A DNA stretch of 64,000 nt from Streptomyces rimosus (GCF_008704655.1 NZ_CP023688.1:2542001-2606000); one strand, 5' to 3'; shown: positions 27,747 to 38,477, numbered from the stretch's first letter. Numbers and translations: made by a program. Notes: generated by a model not told the origin, from the sequence alone.

Positions 27747-27918
27747 GGTGACGAGATTACAGGCGAGGGCCACAGTGACACGAGCGCTCGGGCCTTCACC
27801 CATTCGTGTCGTGGCCCGGGGCCGGGCACTTCGCGCCGGTGAACGGCGAAGCGGGCCGTACACAGGGCTGGTGATGGCGCGTCAGGCTCCACCGCGGCCC
27901 GGGAGCCCGCGGGCCGTC

Positions 27919-27940
27919 AGCGGCGCCGCAGGGCGCCGCT
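27919..27940. terminator. Terminator hairpin at end of osaB
   Basis: A perfect 9-bp stem AGCGGCGCC and GGCGCCGCT with a 4-nt loop, overlapping the osaB stop codon at 27940-27942. A second GC hairpin (CGGCCC with GGGCCG, 27895-27916) lies just beyond it on the minus strand. Confidence 0.6.
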
Positions 27941-28602
27941 CAGGCGGCTCCGTTGCCCGTGCCGGGCTCCAAGGCGTCCAGCGCCCGCCGCAGTCCGGTG
28001 AGCTTGCGCTCCAGATGCGCCGCGGTCGCGATGGCCGCCGCGTCCGCCGACTCGTCGAGCTGCTTGGACAGCGCCTCGGCCTGCTCCTCCACGGCCGCGA
28101 GCCGGGCGGAGAGTTCGGCGAGCAGTCCCGCCGGCTCCTTGGCCGACTCGTCAGCGGCCGCCCGGCCGCTCTCCAGCTGGAGCCGCAGCAGCGTCGCCTG
28201 CTCCCGCAGTTGACAGTTCTTCATGTACAGCTCGACGAAGACCGAGACCTTGGCGCGCAGCACCCACGGGTCGAACGGCTTGGAGATGTAGTCGACCGCG
28301 CCCGCCGCGTAACCACGGAAGGTGTGGTGCGGGCCGTGGTTGATGGCGGTGAGGAAGATGATCGGGATGTCGCGGGTACGCTCGCGCCGCTTGATGTGCG
28401 CGGCCGTCTCGAACCCGTCCATCCCCGGCATCTGCACATCGAGCAGAATCACCGCGAAATCGTCGGTGAGCAGTGCCTTGAGCGCTTCCTCCCCGGACGA
28501 TGCCCGCACCAGTGTCTGATCGAGCGCGGAGAGGATCGCCTCCAGCGCCAGCAGATTCTCCGGCCGGTCATCGACCAGGAGGATCTTGGCCTTCTGCACC
28601 AT
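27940..28602 (-). CDS. osaB: OsaB-like response regulator without DNA-binding domain
   Basis: A 220-residue protein. Residues 5-120 are a receiver domain: the acidic pair in [15 protein letters not shown], the phospho-acceptor Asp near 54 in [14 protein letters not shown], the Thr in FLTA and the Lys in SKPFDP. Residues about 130-215 form a Glu/Ala-rich coiled coil and no DNA-binding domain follows. In S. coelicolor the OsaA/OsaB pair controls osmoadaptation. GGAGGA 9 nt before the ATG at 28602 fixes the start. Transcription is in the same direction as osaA, 253 bp downstream, so it may also have its own promoter. Confidence 0.9.
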   Translation of the reverse strand: MVQKAKILLVDDRPENLLALEAILSALDQTLVRASSGEEALKALLTDDFAVILLDVQMPGMDGFETAAHIKRRERTRDIPIIFLTAINHGPHHTFRGYAAGAVDYISKPFDPWVLRAKVSVFVELYMKNCQLREQATLLRLQLESGRAAADESAKEPAGLLAELSARLAAVEEQAEALSKQLDESADAAAIATAAHLERKLTGLRRALDALEPGTGNGAA

Positions 28603-28766
28603 GGCCCGTCCTCCTCGCCCCGGCAATGAACCGGACGCCGCCCCAGGGGACGGCTCTGTCATGCCGCCCGTCCTTGTGCCGGTCATCGTAGCCGCACCCC
28701 GCCTGTCGCCACACCCTGTCACCGCGATGTCACTGTGCACGTAGCACAAACGCAGTGAGAGACCAG

Positions 28767-28832
28767 AAGGTTCCCCGAATACCGCTCTCCCACACGTGGT
28801 CGGCCACACTGAGTCAACATGCGGGGAACCTT
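28767..28832. promoter_or_regulatory. 10-bp inverted repeat in osaA-osaB spacer
   Basis: AAGGTTCCCC (28767-28776) and GGGGAACCTT (28823-28832) form a perfect inverted repeat separated by 46 bp, with TTGACT on the minus strand (28817-28812) between them. It could be an operator pair or a structured leader for osaB; nothing further can be shown. Confidence 0.4.
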
Positions 28833-28855
28833 ACGAGTCTCATTTGACGAACGTG

Positions 28856-31800
28856 TCACCGCGTGCGCATCCATTGCTCCATCACCGTCAGCAGGTGGTC
28901 GGTGTCCACCGGCTTGGTCACGTAGTCGGACGCGCCGGACTCGATGCTCTTCTCCCGGTCGCCCTTCATCGCCTTCGCGGTCAGCGCGATGATCGGCAGC
29001 CCGGCGAACTGCGGCATGCGCCGGATGGCGGCCGTGGTCGCGTAGCCGTCCATCTCCGGCATCATGATGTCCATCAGGACCAGCACCACGTCGTCGTGCT
29101 GCTCCAGGACCTCGATGCCCTCCCGCCCGTTCTCCGCGTACAGCACGGACAGGCCGTTCTGCTCCAGCACGCTGGTGAGCGCGAAGACGTTGCGGATGTC
29201 GTCGTCGACGATCAGCACCTTCTCGCCGTGGAAGCCGCCGTCGAAGCCGGACGACACCAGGTCCTGGCCGTTGCCGATCCAGGGCTCCTCGGCGGGCGTC
29301 TGCGGGGACTCCTCGACCGGCTGCGGTGCCGCCGGCGGCGTGGGCGCGGACGGCAGCTCCGGCCGCGGCCCCGCACCGGCCGCCGGGCGCCGGCGCCGCC
29401 GGGGCTCCGGTCCGCTGCCCCGGGAGGGCGCGACGCCCGTCTGCGCGGCCTCCTCGGCGGCGTCCCGGCCGAGCTCCGCGTCCCGCGCCTCGGCGTCCAT
29501 CGCGAGCCCGCCCGCGACCAGCTGCGGGTACCCCTGCGGCGGCAGCCCGCCGGGGTTGTGCGGCAGGTAGAGCGTGAAGGTGGAGCCGCGGCCCGGCTCA
29601 CTGGCGGCGTGGATCTCGCCGCCGAGCAGCCGCGCGATCTCCCGGCTGATGGACAGGCCGAGGCCGGTGCCGCCGTACTTGCGGCTGGTCGTGCCGTCCG
29701 CCTGCTTGAACGCCTCGAAGATCACCCGCATCTTGCTGGAGGCGATGCCGATGCCGGTGTCGGTCACCGAGAACGCGATCATGCCGGCGTCCGCCTCGCG
29801 CAGCGCGCCGTGCTCCAGCAGATGTTCGCGGATGTCCGTCGGCACGTCGTCGCCGGCCGGCCGGATGACCAGCTCCACGGCGCCGCTGTCGGTGAACTTC
29901 ACCGCGTTGGCCAGCAGATTGCGCAGCACCTGGAGCAGCCGCTGCTCGTCGGTGTGCAGCGTGGCGGGCAGCTCGGGGGAGACCCGTACGGAGAAGTCCA
30001 GGCCCTTCTCCGCGGTCAGCGGCCGGAAGGTGGCCTCCACGTAGTCGACGAGCTGGACCAGCGCGATACGCGTCGGGCTGACGTCCATCTTGCCGGCCTC
30101 GACCTTCGACAGGTCCAGGATGTCGTTGATCAGCTGGAGCAGGTCGGAACCGGCGCCGTGGATGGTCTCGGCGAACTCGACCTGCTTCGGGGAGAGGTTG
30201 CCCTCGGCGTTGTCGGCGAGCAACTTGGCGAGGATCAGCAGCGAGTTGAGCGGGGTGCGCAGCTCGTGCGACATGTTCGCCAGGAATTCCGACTTGTAGC
30301 GCATCGAGACGGCCAGCTGTTCGGCGCGCTCCTCCAGGACCTGCCGCGCCTCCTCGATCTCGGTGTTCTTCACCTCGATGTCGCGGTTCTGCGCGCGCAG
30401 TTGCTCGGCCTTCTCCTCCAGCTCGGAGTTGGACAGCTCCAGCGCCTTCTGGCGGCTCTCCAATTCGCCCGAGCGCTCCTTGAGTTGCTCGGTCAGCTCC
30501 TGCGACTGCTTGAGCAGCATCTCGGTCTTGGTGTTGACGGAGATGGTGTTGACGCTGGTCGCGATCATCTCCGCGATCTGGCTGAGGAAGTCCTTCTGGA
30601 TCTGGGTGAACGGCTGGAAGGAGGCCAGCTCGATCACGCCGAGCACCTTGTCCTCGAAGAGCACCGGCAGCACGATCACATTGGCCGGCGGGGCCTCGCC
30701 GAGCCCGGAGGCGATCTTCAGATAGCCGGAGGGCACGTTCTCCACCAGGATCGTGCGCTTCTCGGCCGCCGCCGTGCCGATCAGGGTCTCCCCCGGCCGG
30801 AACGTCGTCGGCATGGCGCCCATGGAGTAGCCGTACGAGCCCATCAGCCGCAGCTCGTAGGCGCCCGGCTCGCCGCCGTCCGCCCCGATCTCCCGGCCGT
30901 CGCCGGGGGACGCGGCGAGGAAGAACGCGCCGTGCTGGGCCGAGACCGCCGGGGACAGCTCGCTCATGATGAGCGTGGCCACGTCCTTCAGGTCGCGGCG
31001 CCCCTGCATCAGGCCGGAGATACGGGCCAGGTTGCCCTTGAGCCAGTCCTGCTCCTCGTTGGCGAGGGTGGTTTCGCGGAGCGTGGCGATCATCGTGTTG
31101 ACGTTGTCCTGGAGCTCCAGGATCTCGCCCGCCGCGTCCACGTCGATCCGCACGTTGTGGTCGCCGAGGGTCACCGCGGCGGCGACGGCGGCGATCGCCC
31201 GCACCTGGCGGGTCAGGTTGCCCGCCATCTCGTTCACCGACTCCGTCAGGTCCTTCCAGGTGCCGGCCACGCCGCGCACCTGCGCCTGGCCGCCGAGCTG
31301 GCCGTCCGTACCCACCTCACGGGCCACCCTGGTGACCTGCTCGGCGAAGGAGGAGAGCTGGTCGACCATCGTGTTGATGGTCGTCTTCAGGGCCAGGATC
31401 TCGCCCCGCGCGTCGATGTCGATCTTCTTGGTGAGGTCACCCTTGGCGATGGCGGTGGTGACCATGGCGATGTTGCGGACCTGGCCGGTCAGGTTGTTGG
31501 CCATCGAGTTCACGGACTCGGTGAGGTCCTTCCACGTACCGGCGACGCCGGGTACGCGGGCCTGGCCGCCCAGGATGCCGTCGGTGCCCACCTCACGGGC
31601 CACCCGGGTGACCTCGTCGGCGAACGACGACAGGGTCGTGACCATCGTGTTGACGGTGTCGGCGAGCTGCGCGACCTCGCCGCGCGCCTCGACCGTGACC
31701 TTCTTGGTCAGGTCGCCGTTGGCGACCGCCGCCGAGACCTGGGAGATGTTGCGCACCTGGATGGTCAGGTTGTTGGCCATCAGGTTGACGTTGTCGCTGA

Positions 31801-34366
31801 GGTCCTTCCAGATGCCGGTGACGCCCGGGACCCGGGCCTGGCCGCCCAGCTGGCCTTCCGTACCGACCTCACGGGCGACGCGCGTCACCTGCTCGGCGAA
31901 CAGCGACAGCTGGTCGACCATCGTGTTCACGGTCGTGACCAGTTCGAGGATCTCGCCCTTGGCGTCGACGGTGATCTTCTTCGAGAGGTCGCCGCGCGCG
32001 ACCGCGGTGGTCACCTCGCCGATGCTGCGCACCTGAGAGGTGAGGTTGTTCGCCATGAAGTTGACGGACTGGGTGAGGTCCTTCCATGTACCGCTGACGC
32101 CCTGGACCTCGGCCTGGCCCCCGAGGATGCCCTCGGTGCCCACCTCGCGCGCCACCCGGGTGACCTGCTCGGCGAAGTTCGAGAGCTGGTCCACCATGGT
32201 GTTCAGGGTGTTCTTCAGCTCCAGGATCTCGCCCCGGGCATCCACGTCGATCTTCTGCGACAGGTCGCCGCGCGCGACCGCCGTCGCGACCTGCGCGATG
32301 TTGCGGACCTGCGCGGTCAGGTTGCCGGCCATGCCGTTCACCGAGTCGGTCAGGTCGCGCCAGACGCCCGCGACGCCCGGCACCTGGGCCTGGCCGCCGA
32401 GCCTGCCGTCCGTACCCACCTCGCGGGCCACCCGGGTGACCTGCTCCGCGAAGGCCGAGAGCTGGTCGACCATCGTGTTGATGGTGTTCTTCAGCTCCAG
32501 GATCTCGCCCCGCGCGTCCACGTCGATCTTCTGCGACAGGTCGCCGCGCGCCACCGCCGTCGTCACCTGGGCGATCTGCCGCACCTGGGACGTGAGGTTG
32601 CCCGCCATGAAGTTGACGGAGTCGGTCAGTTCCTTCCACGTACCGCTGACGCCGTCCACCCGGGCCTGACCGCCGAGCCGGCCCTCCGTGCCCACGTCCC
32701 GCGCCATCCGGGTGACCTGGTCCGCGAACGAGGACAGCTGGTCGACCATCGTGTTCACGGTGTTCTTCAGCTGGAGCATCTCGCCGGAGACGTCGACCGT
32801 GACCTTCTGCGACAGGTCACCGTTGGCCACCGCCGTCGTCACCTGCGCGATGTTGCGCACCTGTCCGGTCAGGTTGCGGAAGGCCGTGTTGACGGAGTCG
32901 GTCAGGTCCTTCCACGTACCGGCAGCGCCCGGAACCGCCGCCTGGCCGCCCAGCTCACCCTCGACGCCGATCTCCCGCGCGACGCGCGTCACCTCGGCGC
33001 CGAACGACGACAGCTGGTCCACCATCGTGTTCACGGTGTTCTTCAGTTCGAGCATCTCGCCCGCGACGTCGACCGTGACCTTCTGCGACAGGTCACCGTT
33101 GGCCACCGCCGTCGTCACCTGGGCGATGTCGCGGACCTGCCCGGTCAGGTTGCGGAAGGCGTTGTTCACCGAGTCGGTGAGGTCCTTCCAGGTGCCCGCC
33201 GCGCCCGGCACCTGGGCCTGCCCGCCGAGCTGGCCCTCGGCGCCGACCTCGTTGGCGACCCGGGTGACCTCGTCCGCGAAGGTACGCAGCGTCTCGGTCA
33301 TCGTGTTGATCGTGTCGGCGAGCTGCGCGACCTCGCCGCGCGCGCTGACCGTCACCTTCTGGGACAGATCGCCGTTGGCCACCGCCGTGGTCACCTGGGC
33401 GATTCCGCGCACCTGCGCCGTGAGATTCCCGGCCATCAGGTTGACGGAGTCGGTGAGGTCCTTCCAGACGCCCGCGACGCCCGGCACCTGCGCCTGGCCG
33501 CCCAGCTCGCCTTCCGTACCGACCTCGCGGGCGACGCGCGTCACCTCGGAGGCGAACGACGAGAGCTGGTCCACCATCGTGTTGACGGTGTTCTTCAGCT
33601 CCAGCATCTCGCCGGCGACATGGACGGTCACCTTGCGTGACAGATCGCCCTTGGCGACGGCGGTGGTGACGAGAGCGATGTCACGTACCTGCGCGGTCAG
33701 CCGGGACGCCATCGTGTTGACCGACTCGGTCAGGTCCTTCCAGGACCCGGACATGCCGCGCACCCGCGCCTGCCCGCCGAGCTTGCCCTCCGTACCGACC
33801 TCGCTGGCGACCCGCGTCACCTCGTCGGTGAAGGCCGACAGCTGGTCCACCAGGCCGTTGACCGTACGGCCCACCTTCAGGAACTCACCGCGCAGCGGAT
33901 GCGCCGAACTGTCGTCCGAACCGCGCGAGCGCAGGTCCATCCGCTGTTCCAGGTCGCCCTCGGACACCGCGGAGAGCACCCGGCCCACCTCGGACACCGG
34001 CCGTACGAGATCGTCGACCAGGGCGTTCGAGGCGTCGATGGCCGCGGCCCAGGAGCCCTCGCAGGCGCCGGCCTCCAGGCGTTCCGTGAGTTTTCCCTCA
34101 CGTCCCACGACCCGGCGCACCCGCGCCAGCTCTCCCGTGAGGTGCAGATTGCGGTCCGCCACCTCGTTGAAAACAGCGGCGATCTCCGCCATCGCTCCGT
34201 CGCCGGAGACCGTCAGCCGCTTACGGAAATTCCCGTCGCGCATCGAGACGAGAGCAGCCAGCAGCCGGTTCAGCGCAGCCGTATCCACCTCAGTCGTCCC
34301 GTTGCTCCGGGAACGTCCGCCTTTCGCGCGCGTGCTCGTGCCCCGCGCCGCTGCGCCAGACTCCAC
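28856..34366 (-). CDS. osaA: OsaA-like hybrid histidine kinase with HAMP array
   Basis: An 1836-residue hybrid kinase without a membrane segment. The first 1150 residues are HAMP-type units with a strict 92-residue period (GDLS-K...VNTMVDQL...WKDLTDSVN), with divergent units at both ends. A GAF domain follows (about 1120-1270), then a coiled coil, HisKA with the phospho-His in [11 protein letters not shown] near 1367, HATPase_c ([21 protein letters not shown]) and a C-terminal receiver with Asp near 1767 in [14 protein letters not shown]. The phased HAMP array resembles fungal group III osmosensing kinases. It starts with GTG at 34366 after GGGAGGGA. Phosphotransfer to OsaB is inferred from S. 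coelicolor. Confidence 0.93.
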   Translation of the reverse strand: MESGAAARGTSTRAKGGRSRSNGTTEVDTAALNRLLAALVSMRDGNFRKRLTVSGDGAMAEIAAVFNEVADRNLHLTGELARVRRVVGREGKLTERLEAGACEGSWAAAIDASNALVDDLVRPVSEVGRVLSAVSEGDLEQRMDLRSRGSDDSSAHPLRGEFLKVGRTVNGLVDQLSAFTDEVTRVASEVGTEGKLGGQARVRGMSGSWKDLTESVNTMASRLTAQVRDIALVTTAVAKGDLSRKVTVHVAGEMLELKNTVNTMVDQLSSFASEVTRVAREVGTEGELGGQAQVPGVAGVWKDLTDSVNLMAGNLTAQVRGIAQVTTAVANGDLSQKVTVSARGEVAQLADTINTMTETLRTFADEVTRVANEVGAEGQLGGQAQVPGAAGTWKDLTDSVNNAFRNLTGQVRDIAQVTTAVANGDLSQKVTVDVAGEMLELKNTVNTMVDQLSSFGAEVTRVAREIGVEGELGGQAAVPGAAGTWKDLTDSVNTAFRNLTGQVRNIAQVTTAVANGDLSQKVTVDVSGEMLQLKNTVNTMVDQLSSFADQVTRMARDVGTEGRLGGQARVDGVSGTWKELTDSVNFMAGNLTSQVRQIAQVTTAVARGDLSQKIDVDARGEILELKNTINTMVDQLSAFAEQVTRVAREVGTDGRLGGQAQVPGVAGVWRDLTDSVNGMAGNLTAQVRNIAQVATAVARGDLSQKIDVDARGEILELKNTLNTMVDQLSNFAEQVTRVAREVGTEGILGGQAEVQGVSGTWKDLTQSVNFMANNLTSQVRSIGEVTTAVARGDLSKKITVDAKGEILELVTTVNTMVDQLSLFAEQVTRVAREVGTEGQLGGQARVPGVTGIWKDLSDNVNLMANNLTIQVRNISQVSAAVANGDLTKKVTVEARGEVAQLADTVNTMVTTLSSFADEVTRVAREVGTDGILGGQARVPGVAGTWKDLTESVNSMANNLTGQVRNIAMVTTAIAKGDLTKKIDIDARGEILALKTTINTMVDQLSSFAEQVTRVAREVGTDGQLGGQAQVRGVAGTWKDLTESVNEMAGNLTRQVRAIAAVAAAVTLGDHNVRIDVDAAGEILELQDNVNTMIATLRETTLANEEQDWLKGNLARISGLMQGRRDLKDVATLIMSELSPAVSAQHGAFFLAASPGDGREIGADGGEPGAYELRLMGSYGYSMGAMPTTFRPGETLIGTAAAEKRTILVENVPSGYLKIASGLGEAPPANVIVLPVLFEDKVLGVIELASFQPFTQIQKDFLSQIAEMIATSVNTISVNTKTEMLLKQSQELTEQLKERSGELESRQKALELSNSELEEKAEQLRAQNRDIEVKNTEIEEARQVLEERAEQLAVSMRYKSEFLANMSHELRTPLNSLLILAKLLADNAEGNLSPKQVEFAETIHGAGSDLLQLINDILDLSKVEAGKMDVSPTRIALVQLVDYVEATFRPLTAEKGLDFSVRVSPELPATLHTDEQRLLQVLRNLLANAVKFTDSGAVELVIRPAGDDVPTDIREHLLEHGALREADAGMIAFSVTDTGIGIASSKMRVIFEAFKQADGTTSRKYGGTGLGLSISREIARLLGGEIHAASEPGRGSTFTLYLPHNPGGLPPQGYPQLVAGGLAMDAEARDAELGRDAAEEAAQTGVAPSRGSGPEPRRRRRPAAGAGPRPELPSAPTPPAAPQPVEESPQTPAEEPWIGNGQDLVSSGFDGGFHGEKVLIVDDDIRNVFALTSVLEQNGLSVLYAENGREGIEVLEQHDDVVLVLMDIMMPEMDGYATTAAIRRMPQFAGLPIIALTAKAMKGDREKSIESGASDYVTKPVDTDHLLTVMEQWMRTR
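31246..33742. repeat. 276-bp phased repeats encoding HAMP units of OsaA
   Basis: A (T/G)AGGTCCTTCCA-like block recurs at 31246, 31522, 31798, 32074, 32350, 32626, 32902, 33178, 33454 and 33730, always exactly 276 bp apart. Ten phased copies give nine full units of 92 codons. Nucleotide similarity between units is high enough for recombination to change copy number without breaking the frame. Confidence 0.92.
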
Positions 34367-34624
34367 CGTGTCCCTCCCGCAGGGTCGACCGTTCTACCCG
34401 GGCCTTCTCTTTGAGCTTGCCCAGTGTTTCACCATGGCCCAACCAGGCCATAACAGTTCGGCAGCATCGCATATCGTCCCGGGCACGATCGGGGCGGAAA
34501 CACACGTGACCGGCATCCGCACGCGCGGCGAAGGTAAGTAACCTGGCATCCGGCTGTCCACCCGCCCTGGCCGTCCAGCACGGGCAGTGGGCGAGCACAC
34601 CAGGCTTTTCGGAGGGGCGCCGCC

Positions 34625-37297
34625 ATGGTGGGAGAGCAGATCACCGACACACGCATGAGGAGACCAGTGATCACCGCGCGGGCCGCTGCCACGTTCGAGC
34701 CGGTCGGCCGCTCGGTCGCCACCGCCCGCGCCTTTGTGCGGGACACCCTCCAGGGCTGGGGCTACGGCGACATCGTCGACGACGCCGTCGTCCTGACCAG
34801 CGAACTGGTCACCAACGCCGTCGTCCACGCGGGCACCGCCGCCGACGTACTGTGCCTGCGCAGCGACGACGGCGTGCGCATCGAGGTCGCGGACCGCTAT
34901 CCGGAGCGGGAGATCCCCCTGCAGAACACCGGCCGCGCGTTCGCCCATCCGGACCGCGAGGGCGGCCGCGGGCTGCTGCTGTGCGGCGCACTGGCCAGCC
35001 GCTGGGGCGTGGAGTACACCGCCTCGCAAAAGCACGTCTGGTTCCAGCTCGACCTGCCCGAGCGCCCCGCGGGCACCCGCTCGGCGGGCCCCGCGCTGCC
35101 CGTGGACGTCCTGCCCCTCGCCGACAGCCGCGTCCGCGTCGCGGTCGTCCAGGTCGACCGCGGCGGCTGCATCAGCTTCTGGAACGAGGACGCGCGCGAC
35201 CTGTTCGCATACGAACCCGAGCAGGTCGTCGGCAAGCCGCTCACCGACTTCGCGGCCTGGCCGCACACCCCCGGCACCGGCACCGGCATCGCCGAGGCGC
35301 TGCTGCTGTCTTGGTGGGAGGGCTCGTACGGCATACGGGGCGCGGACGGCCGGGTCGTCCCGGTGTACGCCTCCCACCTGCGCGTCCGCGACGCCGACGG
35401 GGAGCCGTACACGGTCTGCCTGCTGGTGCGCGACCACGAGCGCGCCGTCCTGCAGAGCCCGCCGCGCACCCCCGCCCCCGACCAGGCGGCCCAGTCGGCC
35501 GAGGGCCGCGGCCCCGCCGACCCGTTCGAGGTCTTCATCGGCTCGCCCGCCCCCGACGACCTGGACGGCCTGCTCCAGCGCACCGTCGAGCGGGCCCGCG
35601 ACATGCTCGACGGCGACGCCGCGTACCTCCTGCTGGCCACCGACGACGAGACCGAGCTGGAGGTACGCGCCTCCACCGGCCTGCCCTCGGCCCGCCAGCG
35701 CTTCGCCCGCGTCCCGGTCGAGGCGGGCTCCGGGCGGTACGGCTCCGCCCGTATGCCGGCGGTCCACGAAGACCTGACGGCCGTCCCGGGCGCCGTGCCC
35801 CTGCTCTCCGGTACGGGCATGCGCTCGGTCGTCACCGTCCCGCTGAAGGTCGAGGGCCGGCTGACCGGCTCCCTGGGCGTCGCCGCGGAGGCCCCGGGCC
35901 GCTACACGAACGAGGAGGCCCTGCGCCTCCAGTTCGCCGCCGACCGCATCGCGCTGGCCGTCGAGCGGGCCCGCCTGACCGAGCTGGAACGGCTGCGCCG
36001 CGGCTCCCTCTCCTTCCTCGTCGAGGCGTCCGACCTGCTCGCCGGCACCCTGGACCGGGACCAGACGCTGGCCCTGATGGCCCAGATGACGGTCCCCACC
36101 CTCGCCACGTGGTGCGCGGTCTACACCGTCGCGGACCAGGCGTCCGAGCCGGAGCTGTCCTACGTGCTGCACGAGGACGAGGACCGCATCGACGGCCTCA
36201 AGTCGCTCCTGATGAAGGTGGACCCGCCCGAGCCGGTGCCCACGCCCGGCGCGCGCCTGTGGAACGCGCCCACCGACGCCGCCCACGACGCGGCCCTGCG
36301 CACCTCCCTGCGCAGCCTGGGGCTCGGCGACTCCGCCCGCCCCTCCAAGGGGCCCGGCGCCAGCCTGGCCACCGCCTCGGCGGTCGGCGGCGAGACCGTC
36401 GTGCTGCCCCTGGTCGCGCGGAACCGCGTCATCGGCATGCTCACCCTCGGCAAGCCCAGCGAGGAGCACTTCCGCCAGGAGATCCTGGAGCTCGCCGAGG
36501 ACCTCTCCCGGCGCGCCGCGCTCGCACTGGACAACGCGCGCCTGTATTCGGAGCGCACGGCCATCAGCCAGTCGCTCCAGCGCAGCCTGCTGCCCCCGGA
36601 GCTGCCCGAGGTGCCGGGCGTCGAGGTCGAGGTCATCTACCGCGCGGCCGGCGAGGGCAACGAGGTCGGCGGCGACTTCTACGACGTGTTCCCCATCCGG
36701 GACGGCGCGTACGGCTTCGCCATCGGCGACGTCTGCGGTACGGGCCCGGAGGCCGCGGCCGTCACCGGCCTGGCCCGGCACGCGCTGCGCCTGCTCGCCC
36801 GCGAGGGCTTCGGCGGCCCCGCCGTCCTGGAGCGGCTGAACGCCGCGATCCTCGACGAGGGCGCCCGCAGCCGCTTCCTGACGCTGCTGTACGGCGAGCT
36901 GTGGCCGCAGCGCGACGGCAGCGCCGTCCTGAAGGTCGTCTGTGCGGGCCATCCGCTGCCGCTGCGCCTGCGCCAGGACGGCACGGTCGAGCCGGCCGCC
37001 GAGCCGCAGCCGCTGCTCGGCGTCATGGACGACCTGGAGCTGTACGAGCAGACCATCACCCTCGACCCCGGCGACGTGCTGCTGTGCGTCACCGACGGCG
37101 TCACCGAGCGCCGCGAGGGCACCCGCATGCTGGGCGACGACGGTCTGACGGATGTGCTGACGACCTGTACGGGGCTGACCGCTGGCGCGGTGGCCGCCCG
37201 TATTCTGCGCGCGGTGGAGCGGTTCGCCGCCGAGCCCGCGTCCGACGACATGGCCATTCTCGCCATGCGGGTCCCCGAGGTGTCGCGCGAAGCGTGA
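34625..37297 (+). CDS. RsbW-PAS-GAF-PP2C (SpoIIE-type) protein phosphatase
   Basis: An 890-residue soluble signalling protein. Residues about 15-145 are an anti-sigma-factor-type ATPase domain (SELVTNAVVHAG N-box, EGGRGLLL). A PAS domain spans about 165-275, a GAF domain 320-455, and a second GAF-like region 465-640. A PP2C phosphatase fills 655-885, with metal-binding motifs GGDFYD, GDVCGTG, TDGVTE and SDDMAILAMR. Such proteins combine kinase and phosphatase activities of partner-switching modules that act on anti-anti-sigma factors. GGAGGGG precedes the ATG at 34625. It is divergent from osaA across 258 bp, which suggests shared stress signalling. Confidence 0.9.
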   Translation: MVGEQITDTRMRRPVITARAAATFEPVGRSVATARAFVRDTLQGWGYGDIVDDAVVLTSELVTNAVVHAGTAADVLCLRSDDGVRIEVADRYPEREIPLQNTGRAFAHPDREGGRGLLLCGALASRWGVEYTASQKHVWFQLDLPERPAGTRSAGPALPVDVLPLADSRVRVAVVQVDRGGCISFWNEDARDLFAYEPEQVVGKPLTDFAAWPHTPGTGTGIAEALLLSWWEGSYGIRGADGRVVPVYASHLRVRDADGEPYTVCLLVRDHERAVLQSPPRTPAPDQAAQSAEGRGPADPFEVFIGSPAPDDLDGLLQRTVERARDMLDGDAAYLLLATDDETELEVRASTGLPSARQRFARVPVEAGSGRYGSARMPAVHEDLTAVPGAVPLLSGTGMRSVVTVPLKVEGRLTGSLGVAAEAPGRYTNEEALRLQFAADRIALAVERARLTELERLRRGSLSFLVEASDLLAGTLDRDQTLALMAQMTVPTLATWCAVYTVADQASEPELSYVLHEDEDRIDGLKSLLMKVDPPEPVPTPGARLWNAPTDAAHDAALRTSLRSLGLGDSARPSKGPGASLATASAVGGETVVLPLVARNRVIGMLTLGKPSEEHFRQEILELAEDLSRRAALALDNARLYSERTAISQSLQRSLLPPELPEVPGVEVEVIYRAAGEGNEVGGDFYDVFPIRDGAYGFAIGDVCGTGPEAAAVTGLARHALRLLAREGFGGPAVLERLNAAILDEGARSRFLTLLYGELWPQRDGSAVLKVVCAGHPLPLRLRQDGTVEPAAEPQPLLGVMDDLELYEQTITLDPGDVLLCVTDGVTERREGTRMLGDDGLTDVLTTCTGLTAGAVAARILRAVERFAAEPASDDMAILAMRVPEVSREA

Positions 37298-37348
37298 CCC
37301 GGGGGCCCGCCGGGCCACCCCTTCCCGGTACTCCTTCCGCGAATACGA

Positions 37349-37380
37349 AAAAGGCCCCCGCCATCAGGCGGGGGCCTTTT
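37349..37380. terminator. Rho-independent terminator after PP2C gene
   Basis: A perfect 14-bp stem AAAAGGCCCCCGCC with GGCGGGGGCCTTTT around ATCA. The T tract on the plus strand and A tract on the minus strand make it bidirectional, between the PP2C gene and tRNA-Thr. Confidence 0.93.
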
Positions 37381-37386
37381 CTTCTG

Positions 37387-37459
37387 AGCCCCAATACGGA
37401 ATCGAACCGTAGACCTTCTCCTTACCATGGAGACGCTCTGCCGACTGAGCTATTGGGGC
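37387..37459 (-). tRNA. tRNA-Thr (anticodon GGT)
   Basis: 73 nt without encoded CCA. The acceptor arm pairs GCCCCAA with TTGGGGC, the D arm reads GCTCAGTCGGCAGAGC, the anticodon stem TCTCC/GGAGA encloses the loop ATGGTAA with anticodon GGT, and the T arm contains GGTTCGATTCC. It lies on the minus strand just downstream of the rRNA operon and the DegT-like gene. Confidence 0.97.
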
Positions 37460-37557
37460 GCGGCAACGGAATAGAGCATACCCGAACTTCTCCGATAACC
37501 CGAATCACGTACCGCGAGTCCCGGAGCACGCGCCCCATTGTCCGGCAAAAGGGATTT

Positions 37558-38262
37558 TCAGAACGCCGGTTGCAGCAGTCCGCCCAGCGCGTTGCAGGCT
37601 GTGGCCAGCCGCTGCAACTCCCGTCGCGAGAGTGCGGTACGCACCGGCAGCGCCAGCGTCTCGTCCACGGCGCGCTCGGTCTGCGGCAGGTACACGTCCC
37701 GGCGCAGCCGCGGCAGGCGGTAGACGGGCGTCTGTACGGGCACGCGGCAGGCGACGCCGCGCGAGCGCAGCGCCCGGGCGAACGCGTCCCGGTCGGGGCG
37801 CCCGTTTCCCGGCACGCGCACCACGTACTGCTCGTACGTGTGCCCCGCGACGGCCGGCGGCGTCGCCACGCCGGTGAGCCGTCCGTCGAGGTAGGCGGCG
37901 CGCTCCCGCCGTCGCCGCACCTCGTCGCGGTCCGTGTGCCCGGCGCCGGGCTCGTCCTCGGCGACGACCAGCAGCCCGTGCCGCTGCCCCGTCTTCCGGA
38001 TCCAGCCCATGTCCGCCGGTCGCCCGAAGCGGTGTACGGCGACGACGGCCGCCGTGCGCGGGGTGACCGCGTCGGCCACCGCGGCCGGGTCGAGGCAGTA
38101 ACTGTCGGCGTCGACGTCGGCATAGACCGGCAGCGCGCCCAGTTCCACCACCGCCTCGGCGACCTCCGGGTTCCCGTACGCCGGCACCACCACCTCGTCG
38201 CCCTCGCGGACACCGGCCGACCTGAGCGTTCCCACTGTCCCCATGCCGCGGATCCTTACCAC
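37558..38262 (-). CDS. Degenerate DegT/DnrJ-type aminotransferase homologue
   Basis: A 234-residue protein, versus about 370 for the family. It keeps the early segment GDEVVVPAYGNPEVAEAV near 23-40, the LPVYADVDADSYCLDP strand, the Asp in VVAEDEPGAGH equivalent to the one facing the PLP nitrogen, and the C-terminal block HTYEQYVVRVPG...LPQTERAVDETLALPV. The central segment holding the PLP Schiff-base Lys (SF-x-x-x-K in active members) and the acceptor loop is missing. Aminotransferase activity is therefore unlikely; a binding or scaffold role, or decay, is possible. The start is uncertain: GTG 38262 or ATG 38244, the latter with AAGG upstream. Confidence 0.65.
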   Translation of the reverse strand: MVRIRGMGTVGTLRSAGVREGDEVVVPAYGNPEVAEAVVELGALPVYADVDADSYCLDPAAVADAVTPRTAAVVAVHRFGRPADMGWIRKTGQRHGLLVVAEDEPGAGHTDRDEVRRRRERAAYLDGRLTGVATPPAVAGHTYEQYVVRVPGNGRPDRDAFARALRSRGVACRVPVQTPVYRLPRLRRDVYLPQTERAVDETLALPVRTALSRRELQRLATACNALGGLLQPAF

Positions 38263-38311
38263 ATGAAGTGAACATGAAGTAACACGATGGACTGCGCGAT
38301 GAGAACAAAAA

Positions 38312-38350
38312 AGCTCCGGTCCCTGAACCAGAGGTTCAGGGACCGGAGCT
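38312..38350 (-). terminator. rRNA operon terminator
   Basis: A perfect 18-bp stem AGCTCCGGTCCCTGAACC with GGTTCAGGGACCGGAGCT and a 3-nt loop. On the minus strand it is followed by a run of six T, directly after 5S rRNA. Confidence 0.95.
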
Positions 38351-38358
38351 GAATAATT

Positions 38359-38477
38359 GTTCGGCGGCGTCCTACTCTCCCACAGGGTCCCCCCTGCAGT
38401 ACCATCGGCGCTGAAAGGCTTAGCTTCCGGGTTCGAAATGTAACCGGGCGTTTCCCTAACGCTATGACCACCGAAAC
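38359..38477 (-). rRNA. rrf: 5S ribosomal RNA
   Basis: About 119 nt. The minus strand starts GTTTCGGTGGTCATAGC and ends CGCCGCCGAACA, matching the conserved Streptomyces 5S. It is the last gene of the 16S-23S-5S operon, followed by a strong terminator. Ends are placed by similarity and may be off by 1-2 nt. Confidence 0.95.

Noticed and set aside
28796..33640. Very long plus-strand open frame (1614 codons) opposite osaA
   Set aside because: It is an antisense shadow of the phased HAMP repeats; high GC and the 276-bp period keep it open. No ribosome binding site or recognisable protein.
37387..37459. tRNA-Thr as integration (attB) site of a mobile element
   Set aside because: No integrase gene and no second copy of the tRNA 3' end was seen in the window.
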